Assembly (NCBI RefSeq): GCF_016185115.1
Contig: NZ_JACPOF010000021.1
Coordinates: 62,001-126,000 of the forward strand
Source: Polaromonas sp.
GTDB taxonomy: Bacteria; Pseudomonadota; Gammaproteobacteria; Burkholderiales; Burkholderiaceae_C
Direction: 5' to 3'
Length of the DNA: 64,000 nucleotides
Position numbers and translations under genes: made by a program. The notes under the pieces are model-generated. The model worked only from the letters and a program-made list of their open reading frames with translations, had not been told where the DNA came from and did no database searches. Numbering within the stretch: position 1 is the stretch's first letter; the number at the start of each line of letters is the position of its first letter. Below are positions 36,323-45,212 of the stretch, one piece after another.

Positions 36323-37122
36323 GCGCCCAGCAGCGCACCGCCTGCAAACACCTTGAGTTCGCCCGGCGCAAACGCCGTCCAGTTTTCGTTGGTGGTTAGC
36401 GGCGCGGTCACCACGACGGCGACCCTGTCAGTCCGGGCGGCGTGGTCAGCGAAATTGATGCTGACGTCTTCATCGCTCAGCGTGGCATGGGCAAACGGAT
36501 GTTTGCGCTCAACGTAATACAGGATTTGCGAATCGGGTTTTGACGACGCATGGGCCCACAAAGCCTCGCCGTTGCTCATCAGGAAGTTGAAGGTGCCGTG
36601 CGTGGCAATCTTGGCTGCGAGTTCGCGCAGGGTGATGCTCAGTTCCTCAACGCTGGGCACGCCTGCATGCGATTTGGCCATCTCCTGCATGATCCAGCAG
36701 AAGGCGCGCTCGCTGTCCGTCGTGCCTACGGGCCTGAAATTGCCGTGCAGGCGTGGCGCAAAATCGGCAAGGTCACCATTGTGTGCAAACACCCAGTAGC
36801 GGCCCCAGAGTTCGCGTACGAACGGGTGGCAGTTCTCAAGAGCCACCCGGCCCTGGGTTGCCTTGCGGATGTGGGAGATGACGTTGCGGCTCTTGATGGG
36901 GTAGCGGCTGATCAGCTCTGCCACCGGCGAGGTCGATGCGGGCTGGTGATCCACAAAGTGCCGCAGCCCCCTGTCGCAGTCCTCGCAGGCATCACCTTCA
37001 AAAAACGCAATGCCCCAGCCGTCAGCGTGGTGGTCGGTGTTGCCGCCGCGCTGCGCAAAGCCGCGAAAGCTGAAGGTCACGTCCGTCGGCGTGTTGCAGT
37101 TCATGCCCAGTAGCTGGCACAT
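36319..37122 (-). CDS. Class II glutamine amidotransferase (YafJ-like)
   Basis: A 267-residue Ntn-hydrolase domain protein. The catalytic cysteine is residue 2 after Met removal (MCQLLGMN), and HHADGWGIAFFEG, HIRKATQGRVALENCHPFVRELWGRYWVFAHNGDL and TTDSERAFCWIM are typical of the YafJ group. It probably cleaves the amide of glutamine or a gamma-glutamyl compound. There is no fused synthase domain. It begins two bases after the DHA2 exporter stop, so they share an operon. A longer frame to 37203 would place the catalytic cysteine internally and is rejected. Confidence 0.9.
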   Translation of the reverse strand: MCQLLGMNCNTPTDVTFSFRGFAQRGGNTDHHADGWGIAFFEGDACEDCDRGLRHFVDHQPASTSPVAELISRYPIKSRNVISHIRKATQGRVALENCHPFVRELWGRYWVFAHNGDLADFAPRLHGNFRPVGTTDSERAFCWIMQEMAKSHAGVPSVEELSITLRELAAKIATHGTFNFLMSNGEALWAHASSKPDSQILYYVERKHPFAHATLSDEDVSINFADHAARTDRVAVVVTAPLTTNENWTAFAPGELKVFAGGALLGA

Positions 37123-37124
37123 GG

Positions 37125-38603
37125 TCAGTCCTTCGCCGCCGCGTCTGCACCGGCCGCAGGCGGTTCGCGCAGTTGCCACGCAGCCAGCATGGCCAGCGCG
37201 CACAGGGCGGCCAGCATCATGAACGATTCATTGAAGGCCGCCAGGCGTGCCGGGCTGCTCACCGGGTTGACCAGTGAATCGCCATGCACGCTCAGGCGCC
37301 ATTCCAGCACGATGCCGCACAGGCTCACGCCAATGGCGCCGCCCAGCATACGCACAAAACTGATGGCGCTTGAGCCCTGCGACAGCAGGCTTTCATGCAG
37401 CGGGCGCAGCGAGCCGAGGTTGAGCGAGGGCAGGATAAAACCCAGTCCGATACGGCCGACGATGGAAAGCATGACAAGTATCCACAGGCCCGATGTCAGC
37501 GTGATGGTGGTCATCAGCGCGAAAGACGCAGTCAGGAGCCCCAGGCCTGTGCCCACCAGCAACCAGGTCGGCTGCTTGTCTGCGAGTCGCCCCACCCCTG
37601 CAATCGTGACGGCCAGCACAAAACCGGCGGGCAGCAGTATGGTGCCCACATGCGAGGCCGACAGGTTCAGGCCCAGCTGCATATAGACCGGCAGCAGATA
37701 GGTTGATCCGAACAGCGCCGTGCCGTAAATGAAGGCCACCATGCTGCCCATCGCAAAAGGCCTGAAGCCGAACAGCGCCATGTTCATCAACGGCGCACCG
37801 CCGTTGGCCGACTGGTGGCGCTGCCACCAGACAAAGCCCGCGAAAATCAATGTGGCGGCAATCAGCAGGGCTACGGCCTGGGCGCGGTCGTTGCCGTGCA
37901 GCTCGACCATGCCATTGAGCAGACACAGGGTGCCCGCTGCCCCCAGCACCAGGCCGCGCCAGTCGAGCCCCGCGCCGTTGCGGTCGGCAGTTGCGCCACC
38001 CGGTGAGGTCATGGGTACATAGCGGTAGGCCATCCAAATAGATACGATGCAAAACGGCACCACCATGAAAAAGATGGAGCGCCAGCCAAACAGGTCCACC
38101 AGCACACCGCCAATGCTGGGGCCTATCGCGGGCGCCAGCACCACGCCCATGCCAAACAGGCCGCTGGCGCGTCCCTGCTCATGCGGCGCAAAGGCCCGCA
38201 TGATGATGATGGCCGGTATCGGTTGCACCACGCCTGCGGCAAGGCCCTCGGCCACCCGCGCGGCCAGCACCAGGCTGAAGTTGTTGGCAAGCCCGCCCAC
38301 CACGCCGCCGGCCAGAAGCAGAACCATGGTACCCACATAGGTGTAGCGGTAACCGTAGCGCCCCAGCAGCCACGGCGTGGTCAGCATGGACACCGTCATG
38401 GCCACCATGAAGCCGGAGGTCACCCACTGCGCCCTGTCCTGGCCCAGCACAAAGTGGTGGCTCATGTCGGGAATCGCCACATTGATGATGGTCGATGACA
38501 TGATGGATGCCATCGTGCCTATCATCACCGACAGCAGCAGCAACCAGCGGTAGCGCTCGCCATACAGGGCGCGCATTTCAGGCAGTGAGGAGGGACGGCT
38601 CAA
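37125..38603 (-). CDS. DHA2-family (14-helix) MFS drug exporter
   Basis: A 492-residue MFS protein with about fourteen helices. It starts RWLLLLSVMIGTMASIMSSTIINVAIPDM and contains GVVQPIPAIIIMRAFAPHEQGRASGLFGMGVVLAPAIGPSIGGVLVD, the motif C region of EmrB/QacA-type proton antiporters. These export drugs or toxic compounds. No adjacent HlyD/EmrA partner is present. A 4-oxalocrotonate-type tautomerase gene lies 46 bp upstream and an amidotransferase directly downstream, all on the minus strand. Confidence 0.88.
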   Translation of the reverse strand: MSRPSSLPEMRALYGERYRWLLLLSVMIGTMASIMSSTIINVAIPDMSHHFVLGQDRAQWVTSGFMVAMTVSMLTTPWLLGRYGYRYTYVGTMVLLLAGGVVGGLANNFSLVLAARVAEGLAAGVVQPIPAIIIMRAFAPHEQGRASGLFGMGVVLAPAIGPSIGGVLVDLFGWRSIFFMVVPFCIVSIWMAYRYVPMTSPGGATADRNGAGLDWRGLVLGAAGTLCLLNGMVELHGNDRAQAVALLIAATLIFAGFVWWQRHQSANGGAPLMNMALFGFRPFAMGSMVAFIYGTALFGSTYLLPVYMQLGLNLSASHVGTILLPAGFVLAVTIAGVGRLADKQPTWLLVGTGLGLLTASFALMTTITLTSGLWILVMLSIVGRIGLGFILPSLNLGSLRPLHESLLSQGSSAISFVRMLGGAIGVSLCGIVLEWRLSVHGDSLVNPVSSPARLAAFNESFMMLAALCALAMLAAWQLREPPAAGADAAAKD

Positions 38604-38649
38604 AATGGGCGTCTTGAAGATTCAGGGATCTGACCTGCGCTGACGGGTG

Positions 38650-38838
38650 TCAGCTGCGTTCCGACCACAGCTTGCCGCCTGTGGCCCAGTTCTCGCGCTT
38701 GATGTCGGTGATGAGGATGTCGACGGATTCAGGCGTGCTGCCCAGGATGTCTACCGTGGCCTGTGTGATGGCCTCGACCAGTTTTTTCTTCTGTTCGACG
38801 GTACGGCCTTCCATCATTTCGATGTGGTAAGTAGGCAT
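38650..38838 (-). CDS. 4-oxalocrotonate tautomerase-family protein
   Basis: A 62-residue protein starting MPTYHIEMMEGRTVEQKKKLVEAIT, with the catalytic Pro directly after Met as required by the family. Later LITDIKRENWATGGKLW contains the usual arginine and the aromatic near the active site. Family members isomerise unsaturated 2-oxo acids. I chose ATG 38838, because the longer frame at 38886 would bury Pro-1. No meta-cleavage genes are adjacent, so the physiological substrate is unknown. Confidence 0.88.
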   Translation of the reverse strand: MPTYHIEMMEGRTVEQKKKLVEAITQATVDILGSTPESVDILITDIKRENWATGGKLWSERS

Positions 38839-39141
38839 GGTGATTCCTTGGCTATGGGTTGATGTGTAGTGAAAACACCGCAGCAATACCGCGATGACAG
38901 CCCCAATGATAAAAGCTTGGGCCTGCCCGCTGACCGCGATGGGTCAAAACAAGGCGTCGGTCCTTTCTGACAAGGCAAGGGGCAAAAGCGCCATGGTGCC
39001 AAATGCCGCCCGTGGCAAACTGAATCTCCCCATTATTCGTGCCCTGACCTTTGCTGCGGACCGTTCCCTCCCGCTTGATGCGTCCCGGGGCTCACGAGCC
39101 AATCCAGTTCGAACAGAAAAGCCCAAAGCCGCTTGCCACTC
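38839..39141. other. Intergenic region with nothing recognised
   Basis: The 303 bp between the divergent tautomerase and metallopeptidase genes should hold both promoters. I see no clear -35/-10 pair, no inverted repeat of note and no plausible short gene. Confidence 0.5.
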
Positions 39142-40563
39142 ATGTCTCCTGACAGTCAAATATCCCCACCTGCTGGTCCGACGTCGACCCCTCCCACGCC
39201 GGCGCCACATCTGGCGTCCCTGGCTGGTCGCGCCTACCGCTGCAAATGCGGTGTGCCGGTTTTTTTCCGCAACAGTGAATGCCTGGCCTGTGGCACGCCG
39301 CTGGGGTATGACCCCGAGCAGGCACGCCTGCTGCCCCTCATGCCCGGCGAGGTGGCAGATACCTGGGTGGTCTGGCAGGCAGATCCGGCCAGCGACGCAG
39401 ATTCTGGTGAGCAGCCTCAGCCTCAAAGCGACACCAATGATGTGCTGCCGCCGCCCGCCCGTGCCTACACGCGTTGCGTGAACCTGCAGACCCCGGCCGC
39501 CTGCAACTGGCTGGTCCCCACAGAAACATCGCTGAACAGCGCCAACCCTGTTTTGTTGTGCCGGGCCTGTCGCCTCAACCGCATCATTCCCGACCTCAAT
39601 GACCCGGAGCACCCGGACAACGGCCTGCTCTGGGGGCGTATTGAGCTGGCCAAACGCCGGCTGATCTCGGCACTTCTGGCGCTGGGCCTGCCGGTCGCTT
39701 CGCGCATCACCGAAGACACCGAACGCGGCATGATGTTCGATTTTCTGCGCTCACCCGACAACGGCCCGCACATCATGACCGGCCACAACACCGGCCTGAT
39801 CACGCTCAACCTCCAGGAGGCCGATGACGCCGTGCGCGAGGCGGTCCGCAAGGCCATGCGCGAGCCCTATCGCACGCTGCTGGGCCATTTCCGGCATGAA
39901 GTGGGCCACTACTACTGGGACAGGCTGGTCAGCGGCACCCCGTGGATGGACGGCTTTCACCAGCTTTTCGGCGATGAAAACCTTGACTACCTCGCCGCCT
40001 TGCGCCAGAACTACGAGCAGGGCCCGCCCGCCGAATGGTGGTTGCAGTACGTCAGTGCCTACGCCAGCACCCATCCCTGGGAAGACTGGGCCGAATGCTG
40101 GGCGCACTACCTTCACATGCGCGACACGATTGACACTGCACTCAGCTTCGGCATGATGGCTGACAGTGCGCCTCTGGAGTTCACGCCCTTCACCATTGAT
40201 GCGCTTTACCAGCCCGATCACCCCGAGGCGCAGAATTTTCTTGATTTCCTGAACGACTGGACGCGCCTGACAACCATGCTCAACGAGATGTCGCGCAGCA
40301 TGGGCCAGCCGGACTTTTACCCCTTCGTGTTGCCGCTCAATGTGGTTGCCAAACTGCACTTCATACACCTCCTGGTCACGTCAGCCAGCTGGTTGCCGGA
40401 AGATGCCGGCGTGGTGCGGGCGGCGCAGGAAGAGATGGACCAGCAGATGGGCGCCCAGATACAAACACAAACACAAACGCAAAGCCAGGGGCAACAGGCC
40501 CAGGAGCCATACCAGCCCCTGCAGTTCAATGATGAACAGGAAACGACCACCCAGAACGCCTGA
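39142..40563 (+). CDS. Putative zinc-binding metallopeptidase (peptidase_Mx type)
   Basis: A 473-residue protein. The N-terminus has CKCGVPVFFRNSECLACGTPLGY (four cysteines) and later CVN-PAACNW plus LCRAC, suggesting zinc ribbons. The catalytic HEVGH lies at residues 252-256, followed by WEDWAECWAHYLHM, which should supply the third ligand as in the peptidase_Mx family. The tail contains QIQTQTQTQSQGQQ, encoded partly by three tandem ACAAAC hexamers. There is no signal peptide, so it should be cytoplasmic. ATG 39142 is preferred to a TTG three codons upstream. Its substrate is unknown. Confidence 0.75.
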   Translation: MSPDSQISPPAGPTSTPPTPAPHLASLAGRAYRCKCGVPVFFRNSECLACGTPLGYDPEQARLLPLMPGEVADTWVVWQADPASDADSGEQPQPQSDTNDVLPPPARAYTRCVNLQTPAACNWLVPTETSLNSANPVLLCRACRLNRIIPDLNDPEHPDNGLLWGRIELAKRRLISALLALGLPVASRITEDTERGMMFDFLRSPDNGPHIMTGHNTGLITLNLQEADDAVREAVRKAMREPYRTLLGHFRHEVGHYYWDRLVSGTPWMDGFHQLFGDENLDYLAALRQNYEQGPPAEWWLQYVSAYASTHPWEDWAECWAHYLHMRDTIDTALSFGMMADSAPLEFTPFTIDALYQPDHPEAQNFLDFLNDWTRLTTMLNEMSRSMGQPDFYPFVLPLNVVAKLHFIHLLVTSASWLPEDAGVVRAAQEEMDQQMGAQIQTQTQTQSQGQQAQEPYQPLQFNDEQETTTQNA

Positions 40564-40585
40564 GTGGCAGCGCTTCAAGCGCTGC

Positions 40586-41401
40586 TCAGTCCTCGTCACT
40601 GGTGCTGCGCATGCACCACACCATACGGGCGAACTCCGGCTGCAACTGCTTTCTGGCCTCGCGGTCCATGCCTGACAGGGCTGTGCGCAGGTCCAGGCGC
40701 TGACGCGAAGGCAGCAGCGTACGCGACGCAAACACGATGCAGTTGCTTTTCTCGAGCGCGGCTGCTTCGATCACATTGCCGGCAAAACTTCTTTGCAGGC
40801 GGGCCAGGCACAGCGCGTAGTCGGGGCTGTCATGGTGCAGGTTCACCGCCAGCACGCCATCGGGGCCCAGGGCGCGTGCGCAATCATCATAAAAAGCCTG
40901 TGAACACAGGGCAGGCGGTTGCCCCTGTTCATCGAACCCGTCCACCAGCAGCGCGTCAAGGCCGTCCGCCTGTTCCGCCACAAAGGCCGCCCCGTCGCAT
41001 TGCAGCACCGTGAGCCGGTGATCGTCATCGGGAATCATGAACTCGCAGCGCAGTGCAATGATGTGCGGGTTGATCTCTGCCACCGTGATGCGGCTTGCGG
41101 GCAGGTGCCGGTAGCAGAATTTCGCCAGTGAGCCGCCGCCAAGGCCGATCATGCCGATATGCGCTGGCGCAGGCCTGAACATTAAAAACCCCATCATGGT
41201 CCGCGTGTAGTCCACCTCCAGCAGCCAGGGCTTGCGCTTGTCCATGCGGCTTTGCAGTTCGTCAAGCGAGAAGTAGAGCGACTTGCCGTCAGCGTCATCA
41301 CGCACAAACGGTATGGAAGAGAGCGCTGGCAGAGCTGCAGGGCGCACTGCGCGAGGTGCGATGGATATATCTGAAAGCCTGTCAAGCGTTGGCCATTGCA
41401 T
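40586..41401 (-). CDS. Spermidine synthase-like SAM-fold protein
   Basis: A 271-residue protein. The Rossmann motif is IGMIGLGGGSLAKFCYRHLPASRITVAEINPHIIALRCEFMIP near residue 90, with LDALLVDGFDEQGQPPALCSQAFYDDCARAL later. It resembles the catalytic domain of spermidine synthases, but this standalone subgroup is often of unknown function. The N-terminal strand domain KSLYFSLDELQSRMDKRKPWLLEVDYTRTMMGFL is present. ATG 41401 is chosen because the longer frame runs into the divergent gene at 41474. Polyamine synthesis is not proven: no speD or speA is nearby. Confidence 0.7.
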   Translation of the reverse strand: MQWPTLDRLSDISIAPRAVRPAALPALSSIPFVRDDADGKSLYFSLDELQSRMDKRKPWLLEVDYTRTMMGFLMFRPAPAHIGMIGLGGGSLAKFCYRHLPASRITVAEINPHIIALRCEFMIPDDDHRLTVLQCDGAAFVAEQADGLDALLVDGFDEQGQPPALCSQAFYDDCARALGPDGVLAVNLHHDSPDYALCLARLQRSFAGNVIEAAALEKSNCIVFASRTLLPSRQRLDLRTALSGMDREARKQLQPEFARMVWCMRSTSDED

Positions 41402-41473
41402 GTGGTGGGTTGGGGCCTCGTTGTTATATGCCTCACGCAGCCGGTGGGCAGCTGCTGATTGTAGGATGCACCC

Positions 41474-41809
41474 ATGGCCAGGGCACCGCGCAGTCACCAC
41501 TACCACGTCTATGTTGTCGAGCTCGCGCCCGAGGTCTGGGACATTGCGCGTTTTCGGCGCGCCAACCCGGACTATGTGCTTGGCAAACCGTTTGTCTATG
41601 TCGGGATGACGGGGCTGGATCCGGACGTGCGCTTTGACAAACACAAGGCCGGCATTCAGGCCAATCGCTATGTGCTCGACTTTGGTGTGCGGCTTTTGCC
41701 CAGGCTTTATGAGATGTACAACCCCATGCCTTACGAAGGGGCGCGGGATATGGAGGTCGAACTCGCCATTGGTTTACGCGAGGCCGGGTACGGCGTCTGG
41801 CAGGCTTGA
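41474..41809 (+). CDS. Small protein resembling a GIY-YIG domain
   Basis: A 111-residue basic protein. YHVYVVEL followed by KPFVYVGMTGLDPDVRFDKHKAG resembles the two strands and the arginine/histidine helix of GIY-YIG nucleases (GIY replaced by YVV, YIG by YVG), with a later DMEVELAIGLREAGYGVW that could give the glutamate. The insertion between the two strands is unusually long. I cannot confirm nuclease activity. The gene is divergent from the spermidine-synthase-like gene with a 72-bp gap and stands alone. Confidence 0.45.
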   Translation: MARAPRSHHYHVYVVELAPEVWDIARFRRANPDYVLGKPFVYVGMTGLDPDVRFDKHKAGIQANRYVLDFGVRLLPRLYEMYNPMPYEGARDMEVELAIGLREAGYGVWQA

Positions 41810-41831
41810 CCGATCTGGCGTTTGCTGGGCG

Positions 41832-42116
41832 TTATTCCAGTGCGCTGACCGTCAGCCCGTGGCTTTCGCTGAAGGCTTTCAGCACCTCTGCCAGTTCTGC
41901 GTCCTGCAAGGTGGTGGTGATCTCGACAATCCGGTTATTGCTGCCCTTGTGGCTGTCGCTGACGATCACTCTCGCCGCGCTGTCCTTGGCAGCCAGCAGG
42001 CCCTGCAGCTCCGGGCCCAGGTTTGGCATCACGCCGTCGCCGGCATGTTTGCCCTTTGACGCCTGGGCGTAAAAGATTTCAAAAGAGAAATTCGTTTTGG
42101 GGCTGATGTTCGTCAT
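41832..42116 (-). CDS. Hypothetical protein (94 residues)
   Basis: A small, soluble, mixed protein with no signal peptide or membrane segment, which I do not recognise. Sequence marks are FSFEIFYAQASKGKHAG and RVIVSDSHKGSNNRIVEITTTLQDAELAEVLKAFSE. A longer frame to 42329 overlaps the DUF1631 gene and is rich in arginine, so ATG 42116 is preferred. It lies 76 bp downstream of the DUF1631 gene on the same strand and converges with the GIY-YIG-like gene. Confidence 0.6.
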   Translation of the reverse strand: MTNISPKTNFSFEIFYAQASKGKHAGDGVMPNLGPELQGLLAAKDSAARVIVSDSHKGSNNRIVEITTTLQDAELAEVLKAFSESHGLTVSALE

Positions 42117-42192
42117 GACCTGATTGTCCCGCTGGCCGTACCAGAAGCCGCGTCGGACAAGGCCGCCAAACCGCGTTTGTGTGTTGGTGGTT

Positions 42193-44727
42193 TCAGGCGG
42201 TTTCAAACTCGTCCTGCGGCGCAGACGACGGTTCAAAATCCGGGCGGACTGCGGCCTTCCTTTTTGCTCTGGCACTGGCGTTTGCTGTGACGGTGTCGAG
42301 CGCCTGTGCCACCACCGCCTGCGCATCAACAGGCCGCAGCCAGCGCTGCATGATGAGTTTTTCGCAGCTGCGCCTGGTCATGGAGTGCGGCTGGCCGCCG
42401 TGGCTGAGGAACATGAACAACGTCGCCCTGGTGCTGGCCCATATCAGCTGGGCGCGCAACCAGCGGTGTTTTGAGTACAGGTCAACCCACTGGCCGGTGC
42501 GCAGCCGCATCAGCATGGCTTCCGCCTGCTGGTTGCTGACGCCTGGGCCAGTGATGTCTTTTTCATGAGGCGCTGCAGACAGGTCTGCGGGCTGGGGGTT
42601 GGCCATCACAGCCACCTCCTCTTCTTCCATGGCCACAAGCTCCCCGGGCGCGGTTGGCAGCGTGTCTTCAAAACCGGCGGCATCGAGTTCGTCGCGGCCC
42701 AGCCAGGGCTGTCCGGCGGCTTTCGCGCGGCGCTGTTCGGGTGTGGCCGGCAGTTCTTCAGGCTCCAGCGTCATGGCGCCTGACTCCTCGGCGTCGCGCA
42801 TGCTCTTGAGCCGCCTGAGCTTGAGGACCGGCCTGTGCAGTTTCATCAGTGACTCAAAAAACTTCTCGTTTTCCTGCGGCTTCTGGCCCAGCATGTCCAG
42901 GCCGGCATGCAGCTTTTCAAGCAGAGCCGGAATCATCTCAATCAGGCGTGCCGGGCGCTTGAGGGTCACGTCGCGCTTGACGCTCCACAGCAGATCCGGC
43001 ACGACGGAGCCAAAACCCTCCGGGTCCACCTGGTTGCGCGTGTCTGTCAGCCTGGCGTGGGCCATGGCCAGTGACCAGGGGCCAAACAGGAAGTCCAGCA
43101 CCACGCCGGGCACGTTGTCCAGGTCGGAGCGCGAGCTCATGTCGAAGGCAATCTGGTCGGCGAGCTCCTGCCGCTCCTCGGCAAAGTGCAGTGCCTTGAG
43201 CACCTTTTGCCGGCGTTCAAATTCGGCCTGGTCCTGTTCATCCCAGGCGCGCTCCAGCCCGGCCAGCACCATGGCGAAGGGCCGTGCGTCTGCGATCGCC
43301 AGCGCATTGAGCTCGTTGAAGGCGCGTGTCAGCGCAGCAAAAAAGCCTGCAAATTCGGCGCTGTATTCGTCGTTGTACTTGAAGCTGCGCTGCGCAACGC
43401 GCTCCATCAGCCGGCGGCCCGCATGCCTCTCATCACTGAAAAAGCGCGGGTCCACCATGGCCAGGCGCAGCAAAGAGGGTTCCAGCGCCACGATGGCCTC
43501 ACGCACAGGCACCAGCAGGCGCAGGTCCTGCGCCACCTGGTTGACCAGCTTGCGCACCACCTCCAGGCCCAGCACCTGGCCGACCTGGGTGGCCTCCTTT
43601 TTGAGCTGCGTGCGCACGATGGCGCGCTCGCGCGAGCGGCCATAGCTGCCCCAGACTTTCGGGCTCAGCGGGCTTGATACATCCACATGCCGTGCCGGCC
43701 TGTCGACGGCTGCCAGGGCCCTGTAGCTGATGTCGTCTTCTTCGGCGGGTTCTGTACCCTGCAGTTCGGCAGCTGCAGAATCCGGTGCGGCTTTCAGTGA
43801 GCTGAGCTCTTCTTCGACGGTGGCGTAGTAAGAAGGCGCCAGCCCCTGCTGCGCGTTGCTGCCGCCGTGAAACAAGAACTCCTGAAACAGCTCGTCCCTG
43901 ATTTCATAGTTCGAGAGGTCGGCGTATTGCGAGGGCTGCTTCCACCCTTGTTCGCTTTCGCCTGCATCGCCGGGTGCGCCGCGAGCCCCGGCCTTGCTGC
44001 CGCCTGCGCCCTGCCCCTGCCTGCCAGCGGGCGTCTGCAGCACCCGGTAGTGGGCGGCCTGTACATGCGCCAGCTCCAGCCGGTGAATGACGCGGCCGTA
44101 AATCTTCTGTATCTCGCGCGTCAGGGGTTCGGCCAGGTGTCTGATCCACAGCGCCATCATGGCCGCGTCGCCCTGGCTGCCGGCCATGATGTCCTGCAAT
44201 ACACGCGCAAATATCTCCGGGCGCAAGGGGTTGAGCTCGGGCCTGACGTTGGCCAGCCCCTGCGCCGAGCTGATCAGGCTGTCGAGTTCGGCCAGTGTCT
44301 GCTCCACACGTGGCAGGATTTGCTGCAGCAGGCGTGATGACGCGATGGCCTGGGTGACATCGGCATCATCGACCAGTGAAAATGTTTCCGTGCCCAGCAG
44401 CCGGCCGGCACTTCTTGGGGGAGTGGTGCTGCCTGCGGAATCAGATTTCGGCAGGTGCTGCAGCCGCACCTCGGCTGCGGCAATGTTGGCGCACTCACCG
44501 AAGGCGCACAGGAGCTCTGCCGCGTAGCGCGTACTCCAGGCATTCTTGCTGTCCTGCAATGTGCGCCAGGCCTGCGCCAGTTCATCGCGTTCGGCCACCC
44601 TCATGCTTTTGAGCTCTGCATCCTGCAGCCCCGCGACGGCCGCGTCCATGCATTGCGTCAGCGCCGACCCGGCAGCGTGGGCCGCCTCCTGAAGGCATGG
44701 TTGAAGGACGTCGGATTGTGAAGCCAT
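42193..44727 (-). CDS. DUF1631-family protein
   Basis: An 844-residue mostly helical protein, without signal peptide or membrane segments, in the large family called DUF1631 in betaproteobacteria and pseudomonads (thymidine phosphorylase-like annotation is common but unfounded). It has charged helical regions, WGSYGRSRERAIVRTQLKKEATQVGQVLGLEVVRKLVNQVAQDLRLLVPVREAIVALEPSLLRLAMVDPRFFSDERHAGRRLMERVAQRS being typical, and an alanine/glutamate-rich linker near residue 330. ATG 44727 has GGAAG upstream; ATG 44766 is an alternative. Role unknown. In Pseudomonas such proteins have been linked to c-di-GMP signalling, which I cannot test here. Confidence 0.75.
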   Translation of the reverse strand: MASQSDVLQPCLQEAAHAAGSALTQCMDAAVAGLQDAELKSMRVAERDELAQAWRTLQDSKNAWSTRYAAELLCAFGECANIAAAEVRLQHLPKSDSAGSTTPPRSAGRLLGTETFSLVDDADVTQAIASSRLLQQILPRVEQTLAELDSLISSAQGLANVRPELNPLRPEIFARVLQDIMAGSQGDAAMMALWIRHLAEPLTREIQKIYGRVIHRLELAHVQAAHYRVLQTPAGRQGQGAGGSKAGARGAPGDAGESEQGWKQPSQYADLSNYEIRDELFQEFLFHGGSNAQQGLAPSYYATVEEELSSLKAAPDSAAAELQGTEPAEEDDISYRALAAVDRPARHVDVSSPLSPKVWGSYGRSRERAIVRTQLKKEATQVGQVLGLEVVRKLVNQVAQDLRLLVPVREAIVALEPSLLRLAMVDPRFFSDERHAGRRLMERVAQRSFKYNDEYSAEFAGFFAALTRAFNELNALAIADARPFAMVLAGLERAWDEQDQAEFERRQKVLKALHFAEERQELADQIAFDMSSRSDLDNVPGVVLDFLFGPWSLAMAHARLTDTRNQVDPEGFGSVVPDLLWSVKRDVTLKRPARLIEMIPALLEKLHAGLDMLGQKPQENEKFFESLMKLHRPVLKLRRLKSMRDAEESGAMTLEPEELPATPEQRRAKAAGQPWLGRDELDAAGFEDTLPTAPGELVAMEEEEVAVMANPQPADLSAAPHEKDITGPGVSNQQAEAMLMRLRTGQWVDLYSKHRWLRAQLIWASTRATLFMFLSHGGQPHSMTRRSCEKLIMQRWLRPVDAQAVVAQALDTVTANASARAKRKAAVRPDFEPSSAPQDEFETA

Positions 44728-45001
44728 CGGCAGGACACTTCCGGAAAGTGGGTATGCGCAGGTCATCAGCCGCCAGCGCCATCAGGGCTGGTACGGGCTG
44801 GCGATGAATTTCAGGCTAGGGTAAGGGCCAATCGCGGCGCAAGCGCAAAGCTTGCAAAGAGTTTCAATCGGTTTCGCCTGCATACATATGACTTAATGCG
44901 GCGCGTGGAGCGGGAGCTTGAGAGATGGGGTTGCAGCCTTGTCGTTGCTGACCCAGGCCCGGGAAGCGCCAATTGGTGCGTATCCAGCTGCTTAAACCTG
45001 A

Positions 45002-45183
45002 TTTTTCATGTACACGTTAAAAAATCATCAAAAGTTAAGTTGGGTATTAACATTTCGGCCGCTGAAGGCGTTTCACGGCGATTTGGGATCGAAAAATGCA
45101 AAAACCAGGCCATTTTCAGGCATCAAATCGGCCCTCAGACCAATAAATACGTGCGTGAGCAGCTATGAAATAAATAGCAAAAT
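45002..45183. repeat. Dispersed palindromic repeat, copy 3 (one-armed, reverse)
   Basis: In reverse orientation to copy 2, it contains the arm (CAATAAATACGTGCGTGAGC, then TAGCAAA), the motif GTTAAGTTGGGTATTAAC at 45034-45051 and a weaker version of the second palindrome around CATGTACACG at 45008-45017. It lies between the DUF1631 gene (start 44727) and the phosphoesterase end at 45213. The remainder, 44728-45001, is the upstream region of the DUF1631 gene, in which I see no clear promoter or gene. Confidence 0.7.
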
Positions 45184-45212
45184 CGGCGCCGTGCGGTGGC
45201 TGGCAATGCGTG

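Noticed and set aside
40461..40478. Three tandem ACAAAC units as a phase-variation switch
   Set aside because: The unit is six bases long, so changes in copy number would not shift the reading frame; only tail length would vary.
44896..45168. Open frame across repeat copy 3
   Set aside because: It lies almost wholly in the dispersed repeat, has no recognisable domain, and starts in DNA without a Shine-Dalgarno.
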